A stretch of 22,395 nucleotides of DNA from Parachlorella kessleri (lineage: Eukaryota > Chlorophyta > Trebouxiophyceae > Chlorellales > Chlorellaceae), in assembly GCA_001598975.1 (NCBI GenBank), contig BBXU01001182.1, positions 1 through 22,395 of the forward strand. The letters run 5' to 3'. Below, in pieces: positions 1 through 8,800 of the stretch (position 1 is the first letter of the stretch; each line of letters starts with the position of its first letter). Under the pieces are notes generated by a model. That model was not told the DNA's origin. It ran no database searches and was given only the letters and a program-made list of their open reading frames with translations. Made by a program: the position numbers and the translations under genes.

Positions 1-235
1 ATGGTGGTGTAGCGTGACACGCAGGCGTGTTAAATGAATGTGCAACCTCCTACATCGCCTCATCAGATGACATGCTGGGAGGTGTGGGGGGTGTGGGGCC
101 TGGGTGGGGTGGGTGCACGTGGGGTGGGGCGGGGTGGGTGGGCGGGCCTGCTTCCTACGGCAGGGTGTGCACATGGACTTCCCTCAGCGGCCCTCAACAC
201 TGCTGCCACCCGCTGCCACCCACTGCTGTTTGCAG
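1..235 (+). other. Intron (3' part) of the CtpA gene, G-rich
   Basis: This is the downstream part of an intron that begins outside the window or in its first bases. It ends with a pyrimidine-containing stretch and a TGCAG acceptor at 231-235. Positions 77-165 are extremely G-rich on the plus strand, with many runs of three or more G separated by one to five bases, so the transcript could form G-quadruplexes. An open frame crosses the region, but its translation is low-complexity glycine/tryptophan and matches nothing in S41 peptidases, so I treat it as intron. Confidence 0.7.
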
Positions 236-488
236 GGCGGCCATCGTCGGCGAGACCACCTTTGGGAAAGGCGTTGTGCAGGAATACTTTGGCGAGACGG
301 ATGGCTCTGGGATCAAGCTGACAGTGGCCAAGTACCTGACACCCTTGGGGTATGACATAAGCAGGCAGGGTGGCATCCGCCCGGATGCTGTGTGCCACGA
401 CCACCCTCGGGGGCTCACGGGGCTGCCGGACACCTGCATCGCTAAAGCCTTGCATGGGATTGCTGCGGAACTGGACGCGGAGGGGTGA
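236..488 (+). CDS. CTPA: C-terminal processing peptidase (CtpA, S41 family), last coding exon
   Basis: This is the 3' coding end of a carboxyl-terminal processing protease. In oxygenic phototrophs CtpA works in the thylakoid lumen and removes the C-terminal extension of the photosystem II D1 precursor. The exon starts after the GCAG acceptor at 235 in phase 2 and encodes AAIVGETTFGKGVVQ, followed by DGSGIKLTVAKYLTP and GGIRPD. These match the S41 block that follows the catalytic serine. The lysine of FGKG (codon 267-269) corresponds to the catalytic lysine of the Ser/Lys dyad; the serine itself (GSASASE block) would be on the upstream exon. The frame ends at TGA 486-488 after a short tail with two cysteines (VCHD and TCIA), as in the plant enzyme. 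The PDZ domain, transit peptide and start are outside the window. Family assignment is firm. The CtpA subtype rests on the LTVAKYLTP and C-terminal cysteine pattern, and paralogues are possible. Confidence 0.9.
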
Positions 489-851
489 GGCGAGGCACAA
501 CGAGAGATGGCAGAAAGAGGGGGCCGAGGAGCGGGGGTGGAGAGGCTGAGAGGAGGGATGTACAGAGGAGAGGTCAGGTTCATTGCTGACGGTGGGTATG
601 GGAAGACTTGATTACTGCGTAAGCACGCACCTGCTGTTGGTGGTGCAGCTTATAGAAGTCATGCAAAGCTAAAAAGATCAGCCTGGACCGATGTGCATCA
701 CACCTTAACTCCTTACTGCTGACCTGCTGGGGGTTCTTAGGAGGGCGCAGCCTGTTGCGGCGCCGGCTTCTTGTACATTGATTGATTGGAACAAACCACT
801 TGAGGCACTGACGGCCTTCATTGCCGCGCCATGCAGCATATAGGCATACCT

Positions 852-856
852 TGTAA
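852..856 (+). promoter_or_regulatory. Candidate polyadenylation signal TGTAA for CtpA
   Basis: TGTAA is the usual polyadenylation signal of green algae such as Chlamydomonas. This is the first plus-strand occurrence after the CtpA stop at 488 and would give a 3' UTR of roughly 380 nt. The motif is short, so the evidence is only position and uniqueness. Confidence 0.45.
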
Positions 857-1224
857 TCTGCCAATGTTTGGTGTCTCGGCAGCCCAGCAGCTGGTGAGTT
901 GACTGTTGTAGTTGCTGGGCTGCGTGATGCGACATTTGATACCTTCTATGGTGGCATGTTGTGCGAACAGGGCAAGTGCCAGGCGAGAAGAATGTGTGAC
1001 AGTGCTTTTTTACTTCCTGATTGTTGCGGTCAAACTGTTGAGCGAGATGTGCAGATGTCAAGTGAGAGGGTTGAGGCCTGCTTGCAAATTGTTTTATTCT
1101 TATTGATAGGTATTGAAATGCATGTTTTTGACTGTTGCGAACGGTCAACACTCTCTGTTCTGTTCGTCGAGGTGGTTTCAACACCACTGGATTTTTTTCT
1201 GAGTTCCAGGGAAAGGCGTATATG

Positions 1225-1241
1225 CCCCCCCCCCCCCCCCC
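1225..1241 (+). repeat. Poly-C homopolymer (17 C)
   Basis: An uninterrupted C run lies in non-coding DNA between CtpA and the coiled-coil gene. Its length may be uncertain because homopolymers are prone to sequencing error. Confidence 0.9.
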
Positions 1242-1464
1242 AGTCAGTGGCAGGCAGTTGCCATAGCTCGAGATGCACCTCGAAGTAAGTGAGTCAAGTG
1301 CACCAGCGTGAGTTAAATGGCGACTTTCCAATAGCAGCTGCAGTTCTGGAAATTGGGACCCAACAGCGCTGCGTCACAACGTTGGAAGTGACCTGACAGT
1401 GCTCCGGTTGCAGTTGTCCTGCTTCACCCAGGCGAAGCGTTGCACCCAGCCCGCCTACCATCTT

Positions 1465-1701
1465 ACACTTACCACTGAGTATTATTATTATTATTACATT
1501 AATGGCCTGGTGAATAAGACCAGGTTTCCAAAAAAAAAAAATGGCCTGGTGAATAAGACTACGAACCCAAGACAGGCAACCCTTGGCGGGCTTCCTTGCC
1601 CTGTATGGGTGGCTATTGGTGGGGGCCTCAGTTCCTGGTCCTTCAGATCCTTCAGAGCATGGTCAAACTCGCTCTGGCTGGGTCTCACACTTACCACTGA
1701 G
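1465..1701 (-). mobile_element. Possible SINE-like retroposon with 15-bp target-site duplication and (TAA)n tail
   Basis: A 15-bp perfect direct repeat (ACACTTACCACTGAG) sits at 1465-1479 and 1687-1701. The 207 bp between, read on the minus strand, end in a run of TAA units (plus-strand ATT repeat at about 1481-1496) that directly abuts one repeat copy. A flanking target duplication with a simple-repeat 3' tail touching it is the hallmark of a retroposon made by target-primed reverse transcription. The body also holds a 20-bp direct repeat (1501-1520 and 1540-1559) separated by a 12-A run, and a short hairpin (CCTGGT 1506-1511 with ACCAGG 1519-1524). No reverse transcriptase is encoded, so the element would be non-autonomous. 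A chance tandem duplication of the flank is the alternative. Confidence 0.45.
1501..1559 (+). repeat. 20-bp direct repeat flanking a poly-A run
   Basis: The 20-mer AATGGCCTGGTGAATAAGAC occurs at 1501-1520 and again at 1540-1559, 39 bp apart, with a run of 12 A ending at 1541. It lies inside the SINE-like insertion, near its tail end, and may be the duplicated 3' region of that element. Confidence 0.85.
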
Positions 1702-1780
1702 CACACGATGTCCTCTAGGAAGCGCTCACCCTCGAACCCATTCTCAGGCAGATATGCCTCTGCTATGCCAGGTGCTTAAT
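1702..1780 (-). pseudogene. Possible minus-strand exon fragment ending at a GTAAGT donor-like site
   Basis: Read on the minus strand, this stretch translates without stops to PGIAEAYLPENGFEGERF and then LEDIVCSVV. It runs into GTAAGT, a perfect donor-like hexamer that lies inside the 15-bp repeat flanking the SINE-like body. The amino-acid texture is more protein-like than that of the surrounding frames. I do not recognise the family and find no convincing neighbouring exons, so a remnant of a gene or transposon is as likely as a live exon. Confidence 0.2.
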
Positions 1781-2806
1781 ATGTGAGCTACATCCAAGGC
1801 TACAAAATTATTGTCATTGTTGTGGGCCACTTACAACTTTTCTCTGTCCACACCGCCTGCCACCAGCAACAAACACACCTAGTAAGCTCTACTGGCCAAG
1901 GCCCTCTGCAAACACCCACGCATCCCTTGGCGCCCGTAGTCTCGCAGCTGGTAACATGACACCGCGTGGTTCACACAGATGTAGGGGAGGTTGGGCTGCC
2001 TTGTGGAATCAGGGAAGTCGCGTCAGCACCCGCTATTGCGCCTGTCTGCAAGTTCAACCCCCAATGGCACATTGCTGATCGAGCGGTGGACCCCCACTGG
2101 CCCCTTGCGAGGCTACAGATGAGGAAAACCAGGGCGCAAAGGATCCCAAAGATACTCTTGGCCACATGCAAGGATACTCCTACTACCACACCCACAAACC
2201 TCCAACAGGACGAAAGGCGCCCTGGGGTGACACCGGCACCAGCAATCGCGAGCGCCTTGCAGGGTCGCACCGCAGCTGGTGGACGCGTGGTGGAAACCGT
2301 CATTGTGACACCAGTGACTGTGTTCTCTCGCTAGGACTGTCACGGCGCATCTGGTGAGTCGCATACCTTCCACCCTGTTCCGGAAGTCAGGATGCGTGCT
2401 CAATTTAACTGTGCGCGCGCTTATATGCTCCAAGGGCGCTTGATCGGGGCCGGAGCTGGGTGCTGTTGGTGAGGGCCGGCAGCCGTGGGCTTGCCCAGTC
2501 ATCCACTAGAACCCTGCACCTCCCTGTCAGCCCATACGTCTGAGAGGGCTATTGGCCCATCCCCTCTCCGGCTTGGCTGCAGAGGAGGAAGGGAAGCGGA
2601 GCCTGAGGAAATCCTGACAGCGAGCATCAGAGGGTCTGCCGGTCCCTTGAGGGGTGCACAAGTCTGCGCGTATCAGCCTTTTTCAACGAGCCTGGATGCA
2701 GCGCAGCTGGTGTGGATTGCAGCGGTCGGCGCCGCTGGCCTGCCGTCCTCCTGCCGCTCGTGGGAGGCTGGGGTGCAGCGGCAGCGGCAGCCTCCAGAAC
2801 CCCGTC
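1781..2806 (+). other. Intergenic DNA and presumed 5' flank of the coiled-coil gene
   Basis: I see no supported gene between the SINE-like insertion and the predicted start at 2807. Both strands contain open frames of 60-130 codons, but they have proline/threonine-rich or mixed texture, no family motif and no consistent splice pattern. The promoter and 5' UTR of the next gene should lie in the 3' half. No clear TATA element is visible. Confidence 0.5.
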
Positions 2807-5800
2807 ATGGGCAGCCGCAGCCGCTATGTTGGGCTCAGGGTGGCGTATACTGATCGAGCGGGGGGCGCGGATCCCAGCTACAACAACCACAGCTTTGCTG
2901 CCGCACTCCATGCTGACGACACAGGTGGGCCCCTCCACGCACGCTGCACTGACCGCGCTGAGGCTTATGCTGGCCGGCACGTCTTCTTGTTATCCCCTGT
3001 TTGTATCGTATTCTGTGCCCAGCAGCTAGAGTTTACCGAGCAGACTTTGTTCGCCACTGCCACACAGCTCGCGTGAACTGGCCTCAGCGGCCTGCACAGC
3101 AGGGTTGTGCAGGCAGTCACCTAGGTCAGCGTGCAGAAGGCCCTGAACATCAATGGTTAAGCTTGAGGAGCTACCCATCACCCATAAGTTGGAGGCTTGC
3201 CATAGTTGTACGGGGGCGGGGCGCGTTCGTGGGTGGTATTTGTCAAGCAGATGGGCTGAGCGGAGGGCGCCAGCCGCATGCCGTCCTCTGGTGCTATTGA
3301 GACTGCACTGAGCCGCTGGAGTCCCGCTGTTACATTGCAGGGGTGCTGGTGGGTAGTATTGAGGACCAGCTGGGGCTTGTGAGGGAGCAGGGCAGAGTGC
3401 TGGCCACAGAGATGATGGCGCTTAAGGCGGAGGCGGAGCGCAAGGTGGCGGGGCTGGCGGTGAGTTGTAGTGTCGTTTCAGGGGGGCGCGGCATGATGCA
3501 AGGTGGCGGGGCTGGCGGTGAGTTGTAGTGGGGGTCGTTGAGGAGGGCGTGGCCCATGATGCAAGGAGTGGGTGCATATGATCTAGGCAGGGACTGCTGC
3601 GCGCAGCGCATATGAAGCGAAGCCGAGCGCAAGGTGGCGGGGCTGGCGGTGTTTTCGGGGTTCACTGAACAGATTACGCTCTGCGCGGCATGATATAAGT
3701 GTTGGGTGCATGTGTTTTGGGCACAGACTGCTGAGCGTAGCGCGTGTGGAGTGAGCGCAGGACCCTTGTCAGTGGCAAGCCCTAGTTTGCCGTGCAGCAG
3801 TGCTCAAGGCCTAACAGGCTGCCTGTTTCCCCAATGTACAGGCTGCGCTGGGCAGCCGCAACACAGAGCCGTATCAGGTTGCGAGGCTACAGGCAGAACT
3901 GGAGTCGGCCAGGAGAGAGGTGGATGTGCTGCAGTCGGAGGCAGCTGCCTCTGCAGCTCTGCGGGATGAGCTGGCCGCACGGTGGGTTGCCTCGATGACG
4001 TGGTGGCACAGTGACGTTGGAGTCACCTTGGATCAGGGGGATCTCTGCTAGGGTGTAACCAAGGTCTGGTGTGATGTGTTGCCCGGGGTAACGGTTGTGC
4101 AGCGCTGCAAGGGTGAGAGGCGAAGAACGAGAAACTACCATCGGGGCTTACACGAACAGGGTGCTCAATCACTCTGCGATCTTGGGGCCTCTACTTGGTT
4201 CCGTTGCGTCTGGGCACGACACGCGGTGTGGAAGCTGTGGCAAGCTGAAGGTGTGCGCAAGAGAGTGTCTGCAGGACCGCAGCGCTTGCCGCCACCCGGG
4301 ACCAGCTGCTGCAGCTGGAAGCACAGAGGTCTGAGGAGCTGGAGGTGAGTGCGGGGCCGGGCTGGGACCATGCTTGCCGAGGAGCAGGGCGTGCCAGTGC
4401 AGTTGTCAGTGCATGTAGGACAAGCTTTTGTGGGTGGCCTAGGGTGTTGGGGCTGGAGGTCACACGTGGGCTGGCCGGCAAGCCCGCCCCTCTAGCAGAC
4501 CTTGCTGATCTGGAGCGCCTTGTGGGGCGAGCTTGGGTGTCAGACAACCTGGCCTAGTTTGCTGCAAGGCCAGCCTGGCTTCGGTGAGCTGGCGGGGAGC
4601 GTACAAAGCGTGGTACTATCGAAGGGGGAATTAAAGCGTGCTGGGCTGGTGTGAGTTTAGCCATCCTCTCGTGCACTGAGTGAGTTTAGCCATCCTCTTG
4701 TGCACCTGCGCGCAGGCCAGCATGGCACGCTATGCTGAGCTGGAGGAGGCGCTGGCCGTGGCGGAGCAAAGCGTGGAGTACATCGTGGATGAGGAGGCGG
4801 TGAGTCGTAGGCTGTCACCCGAGGCTGCTGGCCACTTCACACTCAGCCTTTACTGTCTCGCCAGCCGTCATCGCATGGGGGCCTAGCCGCGCAGGCCAGG
4901 TTGAGTGCGGCGTAGGCAGCATCCTGGGGGCTGCGCTTTTGTTTCTGCTAAGTGGGAGCTGTTGTTGAGTGTTATTGTTTGTCATGTGGTCTTGGAAGCT
5001 GCTGGCCTGCTGCAGACCAGGTTGCTGGAGGCACGTGTGGCGTCCCTGGAAGCGGAGCTTGCTGACGCCAGCAGCACGGCCAGCAGCCTGTCGTACCAGC
5101 TGCGACAGGCCCAGCAGGTGAGACCGCTTTTGGCCCTTGGTGACTAAGGCCATGTCGGCGGGTTAGGAAACTCTGCCTAACAAGTCGTGACCGGCCCAGG
5201 AGGTGAGGTCGTTCCCTGGCATTGATGATTAAGGCCATGTGGGCGGGTTAGTAAACTCTGCCTAACAAGTTGGGACAGGCCCAGCAGGTGAGGCAGCTGG
5301 GTTCCTTGATGATTGAGGACATGTCGTGTGTTGATGACCTCTTCTCAGTAGGTGGTGACATGCCCGGCGGGTGCGACCAGCGCCAGCCAGGTGGTTCTAC
5401 ACTCTAGGGTCCATCTCCACACTGCTTGTGGTTGAGGCGGCGTCTGCCTCGGCACCATCCCGACTGCCGCGTGGTGTGCCATGCTGTGCAGGCCCGCGAC
5501 GCGGCAGAGCAGGCAGAGCACAGCGCCAAGGCCCTGGCCCAGCGGCTGCAGGCCGAGGCACATGCCCTGGCCCGCCAGCTGGCGGAAGAGAAGGGGGAGT
5601 TTGCTTACGCTGCCCAAGAGCTTGCGGGAGAGGAGAGTGGACAGCTGGTGGCGGAATTTGAAGTGGCCCAGAGGGAGGCGGCCACGCTGGCTGCCACCGT
5701 GCTGGACATGAGGGCGCAGGTAGGCAGCAGCAGTCTGTGGCCTTTGCAGAGCTTGCATGGGTGGGGGTAGTGTTCTGGTGGGGACCCTGGCTGCCACCGT

Positions 5801-8800
5801 GCTGGACATGAGGGCTCAGGGAGGTGGTATACTTGTCCGTAGGGGCCACAGAGGTTGCTTTGGTGGGGATATGGGTTGGGATGCTGTTTGAGAGGGGAGC
5901 GGGCAGCGATTAGAGTGTCTTGGGGGCCTGAGGGTGGGGGTGTATGTACAGGCCCGGTTCGGAAGTGCAGCAGGGGATGGTACTGATGTGGTATGGTTCA
6001 GAAGGGAGTGACGGATGGTGGCACGGAGTGGTGGTCTTTCTAAGGCTTGGGGCTGAAGCGGTCGCTGTTCTGCTGTGTCCAGTGGGAAGTGTAAGGTCAA
6101 GTTTCTCAGGCCCTGCCGGGGACATCTGTGGTGTGGCAAGGCTACTGGGTTCCTCTTGGTGCCGAGGTGACAACTTGAGAGACTGTGGGTGTTGCTGCCC
6201 CAGGGCGTGTGCAGAGCGGGGGAGGCGCAGGAGAGTTCTGCCCTAAACATAATCGGTGCATCCTTGCTGCTCTGCTGCTGTAGATCGAGAGCCTGAAGAT
6301 CTCCGCTGCTCGCGGCGGTCGGGAGGCGGCGCTGCACCGGGCACGAGCTGCGAAGCTCCAAGCGCAGCTGGCGCAGCACCAAGTCAAGGCGGACAGCGCG
6401 GCGCAGCGGGCGCAGCAGCTGGAGGCAGCGCTGCAGGGCGCCGTGCAGCAGCGCAAGGGCGCCGGTGGCGGCATTGGCGGCCTCGGGTTTGTGGTGCCGT
6501 CCACCCTGGGTCAGGTGGGTGGGATGCGTGTGTGGTTCAGGCTTATGCTGTGTGTTGTGTTAAAATGTACAACCAGTCCTGGGCGGTTGAACGGGGTCCT
6601 GGGCTTGTTGTGTGGCTGGCAGATTGGGAGTAAGTTTGTGGGCGTGGGTTGCTGGATTTGGGTGGGCAATGTGTATGGTGATTCCAGTGGGAGGCCGCCG
6701 GTTGTTTGTGCCAGCGAGCTTCAAGAAGTGTGAGCAGTGCCGTCTTTTGCACAAGAGCAGCCGCCAAAGCTTGGTTGGGTTCGGTGGACGCGGTGTCTTT
6801 TGCACATGGCAAGTTTGGTGGCAGATGTTGTGGCAGCCATGCCCTGGCCAATTAAGTTCTCGTTGCTACCCAGCTTCGTCTCCGATTTCATGCGGTTGCC
6901 AAGCATGCTAGTGGCACGGCTCCACGTCCCAGCTCCTGCTCCCCCTGCAGAACGAGGCGATGATGAAAGCGCAGCAGCGGCTACACCAGCTGGAGGAAGG
7001 GGTGATGAAAGCCATGACCGAGTGTGAGTAACGTGCTGGTCATCCGTTGGTTAGGGTGGGCTAACTATCAGCCAGAAGGCTGCCATGGCTGGAGGGGCTC
7101 ACACAGTCAGGAGCTGGCATGACCGGAGGCCTTGTTGTGCATCGTGCCTATGCCGTCTGGGCAGGGTGCTCGTCTGCTTGCAATGCCGTGCAACAGGCTT
7201 GTGCTGTTCGACGCCGTGTGAGCTGCTAAGCCGCCTGTCATCTTGACCTTCAGCCGTGCTGGTTCATCATGACTTGGCTGCCTCGAACGCGCTTGGGCGT
7301 GCGCAGCAACTTTGTCTTCCAGCTGCTGCTGCTTGCCCTGATCGCTCCCCTACTCCTGCCGCAGGTGACGCTGCCACGTCAGCGCTGACGGACGCCCTGC
7401 ACGACCAGCACGCTGCAGAGCAGGCACAGCGCGCAGTTGAGGAGGCCCTCAGCATGCAAGTGGCCAAGGTGGCGTCTCTGGAGGCAGCCCTGTCCGAGCA
7501 AGCCACCCACGCTGAGGCTGCTGCCCAGAGGGAGCGGATGCTGGAATCTCAGCTGGGCGCCCAGGTATGCCTGCATATCCTGAAGCGTCCGCTGTGTGTG
7601 CTGATGTCACCCAGCTTTGTAGGAAGTGCGCTAAGACACACAAAGCTGTGCCAGACGCACCCAATGCTGAGTTCTCTAGCTAATGCGTCCCGCCTGACGT
7701 GCGATTATGACCTACAACCTTAGGGATGTGGATACCCTTGGTGTTTGAATGATTTGTGAGCATCATTGCCTTAAGACTGTATAGCTAGGGTGTGAAAGCT
7801 GGGGATGTGGAACCTGCAGATAGCCCGCGCCGATGATATGGCGCAGCGTGCGCAGCAGCTGGAGGGCGAGCTGGCGCAGCAGGCGAAGCAGGCACTAGCG
7901 GCGTCACACAAAGCGCTGGCGCTGGAGCGGCAGCTAGGTAAGAGAGGTGGCCGAGCAAATGGCTGTGAAGTCAGTGGCGGACATGGTTCTCAAGAGGACA
8001 TGGTTCTCAAGAGGTGTAGTGAGACAGCAGGAGGTCAGTGCATGGCAGAATGCTGAAAGCTCATGTTAGTGATGTTCACAGAGGGTGGCTCCCTCCCGCG
8101 GTGTTGACTCGCGCAAGCAAGGCGGACTATTGGAATGTGGCGTTGTACCACATGCCAACCATGCGGGGCTGCTGGAGTGGTAGCGCCCTCGATGTGAATT
8201 CCTTGTCATTGCCGACCGTCTGCAGGCGAGGTGGAGGGCCGTGCCATACCACATGCCAGCCATGCTGGGCCCCACATTGCGAAACACTTTCTAGTTGCCA
8301 ACCGTCTGCAGGCGAGGTGGACGGCCGTGCCGGCTCTGCAGAGGCGCACGCGGGGCGGCTGCGGCAGGCCATCGCCGCGGAGCGGAGTCGCGCTGAGGGC
8401 GCCCTGCAGCGGGCGCAGGCGGCAGAGAGCCAGCTGGCAGCGCTGGCAAGGAGGGAGGTGGAGGTGCAGGCGGGGACCAGGGCTGCGCTGGCAGCCAAGG
8501 AGGAGCTGCGAGCTTTGCTGGAGGTGGGTTGAGTGACATGCTGTGCTGCGACTGAATGCGTGGTGGTCGAGTTAGCTGGGTGCGCTGGCAAGGCGGGGGT
8601 GCAGGCAGGGGCTGGGGCTTTGCAGGATGCACAGGAGGTGCTATGAGTTGAAGCAGTCAAAGGTGGGCTGGGCCCCCTTCCACAAGTTGAGGTAGCCAGG
8701 CGTGTTGGTGGTTTGTTTGTGGGGAAGCCACCTTGCGGCGTTGGTATGAAGGGAGGCAGGAGGTGTAGGTGGGGCCCAAGGCAGTGCTGGGGGCTGAACG

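Larger units (their letters stand above)
489..1464 (+). other. CtpA 3' UTR and intergenic DNA
   Basis: No gene is supported here. The first part, to about 870, is probably the CtpA 3' UTR. Open frames on both strands are short and give no recognisable protein. The only local structure I see is a run of 17 C at 1225-1241. Confidence 0.6.

Noticed and set aside
27..235. Upstream part of the open frame that leads into the CtpA exon
   Set aside because: Glycine/tryptophan low complexity from G-rich DNA, not S41-like; a clean TGCAG acceptor at 231-235 starts the exon.
1570..1701. tRNA gene or tRNA-derived promoter on the minus strand (CTCAGTGGTAAG A-box-like and GGTTCGTAGTC B-box-like)
   Set aside because: The two boxes are about 130 bp apart and no cloverleaf can be drawn. 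The A-box-like part lies in the flanking repeat rather than in the element body.
2927..3340. Coiled-coil-like phrase LEFTEQTLFATATQLA at about 3030-3076 as an additional exon
   Set aside because: It ends at a stop or a weak GTGAAC donor in phase 2, which does not fit exon 2 (needs phase 1). Skipping it gives a perfect join of 2924 to 3341.
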